A stretch of DNA of 64,000 bases from contig CM046855.1 of NCBI GenBank assembly GCA_025617745.1, forward strand, positions 17,019,880 through 17,083,879, given 5' to 3'. A program made the position numbers and the translations under genes. This document shows, one piece after another, positions 50,924-60,977 of the stretch. The stretch's first letter is position 1, and each line of letters opens with the position of its first letter. Source of the stretch: Heliocidaris erythrogramma. Taxonomy: Eukaryota > Echinodermata > Echinoidea > Camarodonta > Echinometridae. Under the pieces are notes generated by a model. The model was not told the origin of the DNA. It searched no databases and saw only the letters and a program-made list of their open reading frames with translations.

Positions 50924-50962
50924 ATTACGCGCTTGTTACAAAATTGATTAATATTATGCGTA
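50924..50962 (+). repeat. direct repeat, copy 1 of a 38-bp sequence
   Basis: ATGTATTACGCGCTTGTTAC followed by AAAATTGATTAATATTA recurs at 51655-51692 with four differences (ATGTATTACGCATTTGCTAC...). The 0.7 kb between them contains the MITE at 51340-51653. Confidence 0.75.
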
Positions 50963-51339
50963 CACTTTCGACAGAAAATGCTGTCAAAAGGAGGCGTGAA
51001 TTTTTAATTACACAACCAATATTTTCTTATAACGATATCTCCTCTATAATGAGCAAAAAGCATGTCATGTAATTCGATACATATTCAATACCGTGAGATA
51101 TATTACGACGCATGAATCTTGCTCTTTTGGGTATGCTACATGTACATCATAATACGATACAGTAGACCCTCTACCCAGATTTTCAAAATCTGAAGTATTT
51201 GTAAAAATATGAACAATTTATTCATCAATAATGCTCGAGTCTTAATACATGGATTATTTTCCTCTTATAACTTGTTGAATTTTAATCTTAGTCAGTTAGT
51301 GTGATATGGATACTAGGTCTAGGTTACATGTATTACAGG

Positions 51340-51653
51340 GTCCTACTAAAAGCCGCCAACAGCAGCCAAGAGGATACCGTCCAAGACACGGTAATTGATA
51401 ACAGCCGCCAAGAGTCCGATCTACTAAAAGCCGCCAACAACCATATTGATCATCCATTTTTCATCATTTTATTCTTTTGCTGATTTTAAGCCCTAAAATA
51501 ACTATTTTTTGCTGATTTCGTACCAAAATATTCAGTAAAGCCTTAGCAATTTTAAGGAGCCATTTATTTGGTTGTCTCTTGGGTTCTCAGGGATTTGTTT
51601 TCGGCTTGTTTTCAACTCTGCCGTTGGCGGCTGTCGGTGGCTTTTTAGTAGGA
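51340..51653. mobile_element. MITE with GTCCTACTAAAAGCC ends (about 314 bp)
   Basis: The left end GGTCCTACTAAAAGCCGCCA and the right end, whose reverse complement is GTCCTACTAAAAAGCCACCG, are inverted repeats; the ACTAAAAGCCGCCAAC word occurs twice near the left. ATGTATTAC occurs just outside both ends, consistent with a 9-bp target duplication as made by hAT- or Mutator-type elements. Confidence 0.65.
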
Positions 51654-51654
51654 C

Positions 51655-51692
51655 TATGTATTACGCATTTGCTACAAAATTGATTAATATTA
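51655..51692 (+). repeat. direct repeat, copy 2 of a 38-bp sequence
   Basis: See copy 1. Its last bases (ATTA) form part of the TTAA target of the adjacent THAP element. Confidence 0.7.
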
Positions 51693-52074
51693 AAGGGTCA
51701 CTAAAATAAAAAAATAATTGCCCTTTTTTCGTAGGAAGGTGTCATCAGGAGCCAAAAAATATCCATCACACAATTTTCTATGCATTCAGTCATATTTTAT
51801 AATCATTTGAAAAGTACATTTTTGCTGATTTACACAGTCAGAAGCCCCGCCCCTAAAAAAACCCATCGAAGCGACATCGTGATCACGTGATCTGTGACGC
51901 ATGAAAAGTAAGGGAAAATATTCCACTAACCTATACCGTGCGCGCCCGGAGGCCCCCGGCAGGCCCAGCCCGGTGCCGAGCATGATATTCACCGCATCGA
52001 CCATTTGCATTGCGTATTTTCGTGTGTTTAATTCCTCACAATAACTCTGATTTTGGGACACACTTTCATCAATA

Positions 52075-52371
52075 ATGCCTAATCGGTGTATAGTTGCGGG
52101 CTGTAGCAAGACCCCTAAAGATGGTGTAAGCCTACATCATTTTCCTAAAGATGAAAATCTACGGAAATTGTGGGTCGCAAATGTAAAGCGCACGCGGGCA
52201 GAGTGGCAAGGGCCGGCCAAGTGAGTGGAGTACAATCTGCAGCGATCACTTTGCCGAAGATGATTTTGAGGATCCTGGCCTGTATTCCGAATTTGGCATG
52301 AAGAGAAGGATAAGCTAGCTAAAAGATTCAGCTATTCCAAAGATCAGACTTGGAGTAAAATCTTCCAATCT
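52075..52371 (+). pseudogene. broken THAP-domain coding sequence
   Basis: ATG at 52075 opens MPNRCIVAGCSK with the C-x4-C pair of a THAP zinc module, then VSLHHFPKDENLRKLWVANV with the invariant Trp. The frame meets TGA at 52222. The domain continues one frame over from 52226 as WSTICSDHFAEDDF, supplying the C-x2-H pair. After a further TAG (52316) comes LKDSAIPKIRLG, matching the AVPTIF end of the domain. One frameshift and one stop therefore break it, and a hairpin follows immediately. The family binds DNA as THAP transcription factors or as the N-terminal domain of P/Kolobok transposases. The transposon context favours a transposase origin. Confidence 0.75.
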
Positions 52372-52416
52372 GTTTTTCAACGACAGCAGCTGCAGCAGCT
52401 TCACCCGTCATTCCCT

Positions 52417-52490
52417 GTAGACCGAAAATTCTGTCTCTCGTTCGTTAGCTAAGACGACCTAACGAACGAGAGACAGCATTTTCGGTCTAC
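52417..52490. repeat. hairpin, 32-bp arms with one mismatch
   Basis: The arms start GTAGACCGAAAATTCTGTCT and end AGACAGCATTTTCGGTCTAC, with a 10-nt loop at 52449-52458. TTCACCC lies before it (52400-52406) and directly after it (52491-52497). Confidence 0.95.
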
Positions 52491-52497
52491 TTCACCC

Positions 52498-52541
52498 GTA
52501 ACTCCATGGAGCTCCAACGCGTTGGAGCTCCCTTGAGTTAC
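52498..52541. repeat. second hairpin, near-perfect 44-bp palindrome
   Basis: GTAACTC...GGAGCTCCAACGCGTTGGAG...GAGTTAC is self-complementary around CGCG, with a 3-bp mismatch on each side. TTCACCC follows directly (52542-52548), as it does the first hairpin. Confidence 0.95.
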
Positions 52542-53976
52542 TTCACCCACGGCCCTTCACCGTATTCTGCGAGGGGTTCAATTACATATAATATGGTCGA
52601 ATTTCCCCTTGCCACTCGAGCTTCTTTGCCTTCGGGGTCTGATAAATCATCTGATAAATCAGAGTTCGTATCTGCATGGCCAGAAAAGTCCTCCAACTCG
52701 GAATTGCGGGCACTTTTCCTCTCTCTATATAAGTTACTCGAATTCAGCAAAAATCTAACGTACTATGTAAAGCGAAGTAAAAAAAAAAAGTCGTAAGTGA
52801 AATTAATAAAACAAAAGCGTTCACCAGTCGCTATGTACGAGGGGATCATAGTCACTGCCGTACTAGATGTGTAGGACATTTTACATACAGACGCATAAAA
52901 CGGCTGTGCACGCGTTTATGACCAATGCAAAACTTTCGTTCAGCAAGCTCAGATGGATGAAAACATTGTTCAAAAGAAAAGCTAAAAAACAAAACAAGAG
53001 CTGTATATTTGGGCAAAAGCGTCTTCTGATCTTGTAGAAAATATATTGCTAATGATTATTCACTCCTAAGATTATATTGATTAATTTCCCTTTTTCATAA
53101 ATTGTCCGTTGAACAGAGGGGTCAAATACTGCATTCTGTGTACAATATTATAATGCTGCAGCCTGCATATCTTGTGCTTCTTACTTTTCATACGTCACTT
53201 GGGGGTTAGCCAATCAGCTCACGAGTTTTAAGGAACGGTCCCAAAACCTCTACTTTTCCCCCCTTTTCGCCAAAACGAGACATGATTTGGACAATCGACT
53301 GGCAGATTCGTGATTAGAAGGCAAAATTACATGGAAAGAGCACCCATTTTCTCTCTAATTTAGTCAACCTTTAAGTGTGTGTACATTTTGACGCATAATA
53401 ATATTAAACATGTTGTTAAAACAGCCGAAAAACAGGCCAACAGGATGAATTAAGATTATGGAGGCAAGCATTGCATTTGCAGGTAGTAACTCAGTCATGT
53501 CAGTGTGGGTGTTTCTTCATCTTCATTTCCATATCAATATAGGGAAATTATTCAGAATGTCCGGGCAAACCATTCAAAATGTCCGCGCGCAGGAAATGTA
53601 AATTCATTGCGTAATTATCAATGAGACTGAGTTTAGTGCAGTGAGAGAACGTACCGTACGTCCATGGCATAACACGGGGCATAACAGTAACACGCAGCCA
53701 AGAGTGTATATACCAGGTATATACGGTAATTTGAATGAGTGAACTGAAGAGTATCGAGATCGAGCACAGTAATCAATACAATAGCTCCCAAAAACTGTTT
53801 TCATGCGGTTGTGCTTACCTTAAAATTTATCCAATCCAATGCCCCGCAATGGTGCTACCCGATGCCAAACAATCGGGACAAAATATCACTAATTTCTTAT
53901 TCAAATTTGGGGCCTGTCCTCTGTTCCCGACTCTCAAGACTCAAGTTGATTTCTGGTCACCTGATACATGCAGTTG

Positions 53977-53986
53977 TCACGTGACT
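53977..53986. promoter_or_regulatory. E-box palindrome upstream of GLO1
   Basis: GTCACGTGAC, 63 bp before the GLO1 start codon, is a perfect CACGTG E-box in the extended form bound by USF/MITF/TFEB-type bHLH-ZIP factors. Function here is inferred from position only. Confidence 0.4.
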
Positions 53987-54048
53987 CGTTATCGCTGTCT
54001 CGGCTCCATTTGTATTTTGAAAATTTCATGTGATCAAATAAACAAAAC

Positions 54049-54123
54049 ATGACGGAACCAAAGAATTCTCTCCCGGCTGAGGAAGTAGATGCGTGTTGCT
54101 CTGCGCCTGATGCATCCACTCAG
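54049..54123 (+). CDS. GLO1: GLO1 exon 1
   Basis: Encodes [20 protein letters not shown] then DASTQ; 25 codons, phase 0 out, donor GTATTT. Confidence 0.93.
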
Positions 54124-57100
54124 GTATTTTAAAAAGTTATCTATGAATGATGTTATTAATTGCTTATCCTTAAAGACCTTAGCCTTGGCTTAGGCCTAGT
54201 CAATGCTAGGATAGTTAAAATTCTACCTCTCACTCAGTCTCACTCAGACTCAGACTCAGAGTCAGACTTAGACTAGTTAGAGTTAGACAGCTGAAAACCG
54301 TCTTTTTCGGAGGAGTCTTTAACATTTTCTTATTTTTACCTTTGAAGCAAGACGTAGTCCAGTGGAACACCCGACGAACAGAGACTGAAGCTTTCGGTCT
54401 AACTCTAAGTGGTCTAACTCTAAGTCAGACTCAGAGTCAGACAGAGTCTCACTCAGGCTCAGTGACTTACCTGTAGGCTGTAGTACTGTAGGCAGCTGTA
54501 CTACAGTTCAGTACAGACTACAGGTAACTTAGTGTTGAAAGATTTTTCAAGGTCAAGGTGAAGGTCAAGGACAAGGTTAAGTATCTCGTAATGCTGTTTC
54601 CTGTGTATGAAATTCACTACAAAATTCCAGAATATCTGAATGTTCATTTTAATAGCTATGTCTACACTACAGGCAAAATGTTGGCCTAGTACATGTAAAT
54701 AAGCCATCACAAGGCATCAGTCATCAACTTTCAAGTGTGTACACACAAACTGCCGTGTAAAGACTAAAGTCAATGGAGGATGTAAACCCTCAGGCTCATA
54801 GTCATAGCCATACATGTATACACGCAATAAACTGCATGTACAAAGTGAATGCGCTGGGTGGCGTATTTCACAAGAAGCCAATAATATTAATAAATTGGGT
54901 CTAACAGTAACACTACATTAAAATCTCGCTGAATTTTCCCCCTTTTCTTCATGTCATAATCAAGATAGACCCTTTTGAGGTGGCTGACTGATGAATGTAA
55001 AATGTCAATATCGCATAAAAGGAGGCCAATGAGAAGAGACAGATTTATCAGTCTGTGTTATGGTTAACCTGGATTACTTGATGTCATAATTATAGGTTAT
55101 TCCCGAGACTGTTGCAAATCTAGCTAACATGCTCTCCCCAACATTTATTGATTTCTGTCTCAGGGATTTATCATGCAGCAGACGATGTACAGGATACGAG
55201 ATCCACGCAAGTCAATTGATTTCTACACCAGAGTGCTTGGAATGAGGTGCAGTAAAGTTTGGTTTTATTTCATTGGTTATCCGGACAGGTCATTTTTAAA
55301 CAGTAAATTGAACAAATTTTCATGAAAATTGTCACAAATCTTTCCACAGGAGGGGTTGAAAATCATGTGATTTGCAAATAATCACTGATTTTAGTGTTAC
55401 CTGATGCATATTTTTCGTAAACTCTGATGGCAAAATTGACACTTAACCCCCCATCCTACAATGTTGTACATGTATAAGTGTTTAATAAAGAGGCATACTT
55501 TACTGATTAATGAAATGCAAGTTGTCTCTGGTGGCTGAAATTGTTAGGCAAAAATAATCAGATTATAAGGAAGTGGATATATGAAAGAAGATTTGCTCCT
55601 GAAAATGGGAAAAGTTTAGAAACCTAGTTTGAGAGTTGAGACATCGTAGGATGCATAATACTTCCTTAATTCTATTTGTGAGATTAGATTTCTGCTAGGG
55701 GTGAAGTGCCATAAATAAAGTTGTATAGGAATGATTTTCATGTTACTTAATGAAATGCTTATAATTCTAATTCATAATGATTGAAAATTAGTGAAGGAAA
55801 GGAAAGCTGGTATATATTTAAAACAAGAACTTTTCTATGTTTTAATTTTCAAGAAGGCTACCTTTGACTGTATTATCGCAATGGAGCAGGAACCCATGAC
55901 ATTTAGACAGCCTGAAGTGCTGGTCATTATTGTTATTGATAAAAATGATTGATTATTCCATGATCCAAATTATGCTAAATTAAACTGGTTTGTTGGCATT
56001 CAATCCAAAATATCCCACAATCAGTTTATACCTATTTTCATTTCCACATGCTGCTTATTTTTTTTTTATTCAGTATTCACACTTAGTCCATTTATGATTA
56101 CATATCATGATACATGTAAAGAGGAAAAAACAACAACAGATAAACCCTGTGTGGAATAAAGAATAAAGAGTTTGGTATCAATCCTACAAAGTACTAACTT
56201 GTACGATTGCTACTATTACTACTTCTAATATCTCTTCCTGTTTTGTCCTTTGTGCTTTTCAGGTTGCTGACCAGGCTTGACTTTCCCTCTATGCAGTTTA
56301 CCCTGTACTTCATGGGCTATGCAAATGAAGCTGATATCCCCAAGGATGAGAAAGAGAGGGTTAAATGGACATTCCTGCAGCCTGGAACCATAGAACTCAC
56401 ATAGTAAGAACTATCATTATTGGTTACATCCCAGTAAACTGACGACCCACAAGACCAACAGCCCGAGAGACCAACATTCAGTCTTGTGACCCCTGAGAAA
56501 AGTTGACAGAAGGTTGACAAATTGTTGGTCTCATGGGCTGTTGTGGGCTGTCAAACTTGTGGGCTTTTGATCTCGTTTCAAGATTTTATCAGAGAAAAGA
56601 ATGTTGATGAGCAAGTCATTCGATCTTGTCAGTTTTTTCTGTACAGCTAGGAGTTAAAAGAAAGGGATTCCAGCCTCCAGTGCCTCTTATAAGAAAACGT
56701 TCCAGTAGCTTTTCATATGCTGTTTGCATTGTAAGTTGCTCTCTTAGTGAGCAACTTAAGACAGCGATCTTTATGCCTTATGAGCTATGACAGAAATATG
56801 AAAGATATATATATTTGATCCATTTACAGGATAATGTACCTATATCTTTGTAATTGTTATGATCTACAAGTTACTTTTTCCAACATGGGTAGGGTAGACA
56901 TCTTAGACCAACTAATCAAATCAAAAAAGAAAAACAAAGGACAAATATATTGAGATTCTTGAATCGTTTAATTTTGGTAACTCGCGTTACAAAAAAAGGA
57001 CATGGTCAATTCTATGAGGGCCTCTTTTGGCAAAGTCTCCTCATACTAGACAATCTTGATAAAACTTTTCCAACCTTGAATTGATAGTAGGTTATGACTT

Positions 57101-60100
57101 ATAAATCAATAATATAAAGGTTGAGAAATAATGAACTGGTAAAATGCAGGAAGCATATCTGTAACTCACGTAACATTATGTCCATTCAAAAAGCCTGGCA
57201 CAAATTGATGGCATACAACTATTTTGTGGGCACTTTATCTTGTTTTAAGTATTTTTACAGATGCACAATTTTGCTGATAGTAAAATGGAGACATCTACAT
57301 TTAAAACAGTTATTGTGTTGGTAACTCGCATTACATGGCTCAAGTGGGTAACTTTTATGTGATGCTGAAACATTTTGGAAGGTAGTGTAGAAAAATTTCC
57401 TCTAAGGGACTGGAGTAGACCCAGTTTGCTTGTCTAAATTGAATTAATAGAAGTGTTACCAATATTTTTCCACTGAAGAAATACAAACTAAGTTAAGCAC
57501 ATACAGTTTAGCAGTTTGGACAACTAAAAATCTCTGCAATTTTTGTAGCTGTATCTCGGAAAATATTCAACCAATTGATGTAATTCTTTTTGTTTCTCTA
57601 ATTTCAACATATATGGGTAAATCATAATAAATGATTTCTTTGCAATGTGATAAACTTGAAATTTTAGTGTCATGTCCACCTTCCCATGGAATTGCCCTGC
57701 TAACACTAAAACAATCATGCATTACCACTCAAACAAACATGCAATACACTTCATTTCACATGAATTTATCTCTGTAAAAAAAAAGAAACACACACAAGAG
57801 AAATTTCAAGGTTTAAATTAAAAATTTGTCATGTTTATTTTCATGTTTGAAACTTAGACAGTGAATGAATTTCATTTTCAGGATTCTTTTGGCATTCATG
57901 GATGACCAGTTGGGAACAATAGCCTCACATTCATTACAAAATCACACTCTCTTATGTCAAAGAAATAAGAGTGGTCTGCATAACAATACAAGTGTTCACC
58001 AGTGTATTTTTTGCAACTTTTCACTTTTGATCCTGCCCCTTATTCTGATGTACTGCTCATTCCATGACTGCAGATATGGCATCATCTCAAAGAGGAATAA
58101 ACACACTTTCCAATTATACTAAACAAAGCGATGATTATGCCATGACAAGAAAGATATAATCAATCATACTTGAGTTTCCAAACTTTTTTTGAGGGGTTAA
58201 TAATACTCTGCATTGTACATGTCACCTGTAGTAATTTAGCGACTACTCCGGAACCGTGGCAGATATCAAGTTATCCTTTCATGACTTTTTTCTTTGAAGT
58301 CTTGCACAACGCAACTTTTGGTGCTAAATTTGCAAAGATCGGACCAAGCATTAGAAGGTCACATGACAATTAAGGGTCAAAGGTCGTCCCAAAGCAATGA
58401 CTTTTCCATACATGTGTGTATAATAGAATGGACATGTTCTGAAACTTGTGAAATACAATCCATTTTTCCCATAAAATTGTTTTTTTCCTTGCCTTTATGG
58501 TTGTTATATCTAATATCATTGTCAAAATAATACAAAACATAAATAATATGAACAATAGAATACAAAATAAATAAAAACAAAGGACTACGTAAGCAATATA
58601 TGCAAATTTCATGCATGCTTATGTCAATATGTAAATAGAAAAAAACCATAATAAACAAAGTAATTACCTAAATCTTAAACTTATCCATGTCTGTAATTCA
58701 TTTTGAGTCAATATAAATACTTTTTATTATGTTTTTCTTTAAAAATTAGGAAAATTAGCAAAAATTAGCGTACATTGGTAAGTAATAGGCACATAATTTG
58801 CATATCTAACATTGGATCGTTTAAACGAAAACATGAAAGCATCGCTAATACTTCAATGTACCTCCATGCAAAATTTGCATGAATCGGCCATTCGGTCTCC
58901 GAGATCTCAGGTTTTTACCAGGTTTTTACTGGGAGGGGGGTCAATTTGCCCCCCCGTAAAAACCTGGTCTGAAATAGCCCAGCTAAAATAGGGTTAAGGG
59001 TCAATTCCATATATCTTGAATTAAGTATTGATATGATTAAGTTTATATTGATACGATCAAGTTCTGTACAATATAAATGTTGAACAAGCTTTCCCATTTA
59101 TCAAACTTATCTATCTTTATCTCTCTCTCTCTGTGTCTTCAATTATTTTTTGTAGTAACTATGGGACAGACACAGATGATAGCTTTGAAGGTTACCATAA
59201 TGGCAACAAGGAACCTAAAGGATTTGGTGAGTAGCTTCCCTTATGTAATATTGGTAAATTGGAGGTTATGAAGGTTCATTACTTGTTAGATGTTCAGAAA
59301 AAAAAATGGCAGGAACAGAATAGAAATTCATCTACTCAGGATGTTAAAGGGAAGGTTGAGTTCTGGGAAAGGTGAAAAATAAGTTGTGAGCTTTCTCATG
59401 AATTCCTTTTATGTCAGTTTGGAAATGTGCAGGCCGAACATTCATGCCACTTGTGTGTGTAGTCCCATATACCCATTTCTGTGTGCAGTACATGTTCCTT
59501 TCAGTGAGATTGGGTCAATTTCTTATCTATTTTGATTATTCCAAAACAACACAGTATAAGACAATTATGTGGACTTGCTCAACCTTTCCCAACTGCTTTG
59601 AGACAGTTTCTTTCACAATGTAATTGATTGACTAGAACTCTACTTTATCTTTAAACAAGTGCTTGAAATGAGACATGAGTAAATAAGCACATCAATTAAG
59701 GTGAAAAAATATTCAGAAACATTGCCATTTGCAAAAAACTTTTCATTGCAAATGTATTGTTTAAAAAGCGTCTTGCATTATGTTATTATCCATATGTATT
59801 TGTTGTTCACAGGTCACATTGGTTTGTCTGTTCCTGATGTGTATGCTGCCTGTGAGAGATTTGAGAAGCTAGGGGTTAACTTTATCAAAAAGCCTGATGC
59901 AGGTGAGATTGGTTTTTAAACAGATCTTCTTTTACTATATATATTAAAAGTCAAGTAAAGTTTGCAGATTAATTGGGTAACACTCCTGGGGTGGTATTCT
60001 GATCACCATTTTACCCTTTAAACTTTTTTAATCTATGTTTTGAAAAAAGGAGGTATTTTGAGATCTCATTTTATCTCAGTCTGATATGTCTTCCATGCCT

Positions 60101-60709
60101 AATTGCCTATACAGTTGTATGCATGATACATGCAGCTTTATATGCTTGCACCCATAAGACATATTTCAGATGAATAGTCTAGTCTACGTTCTCTGAATTC
60201 CTGACTTATCTCAGTACATTTCCATAAGAAGTGGATGGAAGGGGGGGGGGGAGTGGTATGGTCACATATAATGTCCAGGCAAATGAAGATGACCCCATTT
60301 GGAACTTATTTTTTCTAAGAATACCTAGTCCAGGGTTCTACATTTCCTGCCTAGGGGGTCCTGATTGAGATTTTTTAGGTCTGCAGGCATGACTCCCATG
60401 ATAAATGTTTGAAGTTTTGGGACTGGACTTAAATTTTGTGAGTCCATATGTCCTAGGCACCAGCTCTTATTGTCACGCCCTTGGTAGTCTTTAATGAAAT
60501 GTGCCCTTTTTTCCCTTTTTAAAAAAAATATTTAATATTTATATATTAACCATTCATATTTGTTTTTGTAGAAACCTTATCCTCATTCATTTTTTATTGT
60601 ACTTTAAAAAAAAATCTTTCCAGGTAAAATGAAGGGCCTTGCATTCATTCAAGATCCTGATGGTTACTGGATTGAGATCCTTAATGCCAACAACCTGGCA
60701 ACAGTTTAG
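54049..60709 (+). CDS. GLO1: glyoxalase I (lactoylglutathione lyase), complete six-exon gene
   Basis: Six exons join in frame to a 181-residue protein (the human enzyme has 184) that aligns along its length with GLO1. The enzyme isomerises the hemithioacetal of methylglyoxal and glutathione to S-D-lactoylglutathione in the cytosol, the first step of methylglyoxal detoxification before glyoxalase II. Zn ligands are Gln31 (in QQTM), Glu97 (in TIELT), His125 (in GHIGL) and Glu171 (in GYWIEIL), so all four are present. The two halves carry the paired VOC folds. Human HNWGTE is YNYGTD here, a mild change beside the active-site Glu. Exons: 54049-54123, 55164-55246, 56263-56403, 59156-59226, 59813-59902, 60624-60709. 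The start follows the family N-terminus ([12 protein letters not shown]...CCSAPD). The nearest AATAAA is at 61510-61515. An E-box lies 63 bp upstream. A paralogue begins at 63586. Confidence 0.97.
54220..54480. repeat. TCAGAC/GTCTGA-rich inverted repeat in GLO1 intron 1
   Basis: CTCACTCAGACTCAGACTCA...GTTAGAGTTAGAC on the left mirrors GTCTAACTCTAAG...GTCAGACAGAGTCTCACTC on the right, around a 100-bp centre. The hexamer-like TCAGAC words also repeat in tandem, so the arms are partly simple repeat. Confidence 0.7.
54467..54533. repeat. hairpin of CTGTAG/CTACAG words
   Basis: ACTTACCTGTAGGCTGTAGT and ACTACAG...AGACTACAGGTAACT are imperfect reverse complements. It follows the preceding inverted repeat directly. 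Confidence 0.75.
55164..55246 (+). CDS. GLO1: GLO1 exon 2
   Basis: Acceptor TTTCTGTCTCAG. Encodes [20 protein letters not shown] then YTRVLGM; contains zinc ligand Gln31. Donor GTGCAG is weak at later positions but agrees with the phase of exon 3. Confidence 0.93.
56263..56403 (+). CDS. GLO1: GLO1 exon 3
   Basis: Acceptor TGTGCTTTTCAG. Encodes [20 protein letters not shown] through PGTIELT; contains Glu97. Donor GTAAGA. Confidence 0.95.
56444..56565. mobile_element. short inverted-repeat MITE in GLO1 intron 3
   Basis: The left arm has ACCCACAAGACCAACAGCCC and GAGACCAACA. The right arm has TGTTGGTCTCATGGGCTGTT and AACTTGTGGGC. Arms are about 45 bp, imperfect, and sit 40 bp after exon 3. A possible gene-internal insertion, no coding content. 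Confidence 0.65.
58917..58968. repeat. hairpin ACCAGGTTTTTAC...GTAAAAACCTGGT
   Basis: 13-bp perfect arms flank a G-run/C-run core (GGGAGGGGGGTC...GCCCCCCC) that can also pair, so nearly the whole 52 bp folds back. It lies in GLO1 intron 3, in a region (58170-58980) that looks like an interspersed repeat. Confidence 0.7.
59156..59226 (+). CDS. GLO1: GLO1 exon 4
   Basis: Acceptor ATTTTTTGTAG. Encodes (Y)[18 protein letters not shown] then EPKGF; donor GTGAGT. The short exon is flanked by long introns and fits the phase on both sides. Confidence 0.93.
59348..59650 (+). mobile_element. TTAA-flanked MITE in GLO1 intron 4 (303 bp)
   Basis: TTAA at 59344-59347 and 59651-59654 flank inverted ends AGGGAAGGTTGAGTTCTGGG and AGAACTCTACTTTATCT. 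A second copy is at 32431-32719 (minus). No coding capacity. Confidence 0.85.
59813..59902 (+). CDS. GLO1: GLO1 exon 5
   Basis: Acceptor TTGTTCACAG. Encodes [20 protein letters not shown] then [10 protein letters not shown]; contains His125. Donor GTGAGA. Confidence 0.95.
60624..60709 (+). CDS. GLO1: GLO1 exon 6
   Basis: Acceptor ATCTTTCCAG. Encodes [20 protein letters not shown] then NANNLATV and TAG; contains Glu171. Confidence 0.95.
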
Positions 60710-60901
60710 TGACAGAAAGCTTGAATTCTTTCAATGCTGAAACCACACCTATGAACCTTCTTGTATTTACAGACACTGTCCAGTGGTGTCTGAAAAAGCA
60801 CCAGAAGGGTTGAGGGTACTATTTGATATTTCTGAGTAAAGCGTGTTGAAAGAGATAATTGCCTCTATAGCATTTCTTTGTTATCTAAGTGCATTGTATA
60901 T

Positions 60902-60977
60902 CGTCTGTTTGGAGCCAGAAGGGCGTTAAGTCCCATCATTTGTACAGAGTTAACGCCCTTCTGGCTCCAAACAGACG
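60902..60977. mobile_element. 76-bp hairpin family, perfect copy in the GLO1 3' UTR region
   Basis: Two perfect 28-bp arms (60902-60929 and 60950-60977) with a 20-nt loop; core word GAGCCAGAAGGGCGTTAA. It begins 193 bp after the GLO1 stop and before the nearest AATAAA at 61510, so it is probably transcribed in the GLO1 mRNA. Related copies lie at 35897-35972, 30903-30980 and possibly 1422-1496. Confidence 0.9.

Larger units (their letters stand above)
51694..53370. mobile_element. TTAA-flanked DNA transposon with THAP remnant (Kolobok-like, 1.68 kb)
   Basis: TTAA at 51690-51693 and 53371-53374 flank imperfect inverted ends: AGGGTCACTAAAATAA on the left and, reverse-complemented, AGGTTGACTAAATTAG on the right. 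Inside lies a THAP domain (52075-52371) in broken form. Kolobok elements combine a TTAA target with THAP-type transposases, so this assignment fits better than piggyBac. No DDE catalytic core is visible, so the copy is deleted and non-autonomous. Two hairpins (52417-52490, 52498-52541) lie in its centre. Confidence 0.6.

Noticed and set aside
52211-52245. Tiny intron (GTGAGT...CTGCAG) to explain the THAP frame change
   Set aside because: It would be only about 24 nt and would delete conserved residues of the domain; a plain frameshift is simpler.
57865-58122. 85-aa plus-strand ORF in GLO1 intron 3 preceded by a TTTTCAG acceptor
   Set aside because: It has no match to GLO1, no donor in phase with neighbouring exons, and GLO1 is complete without it.
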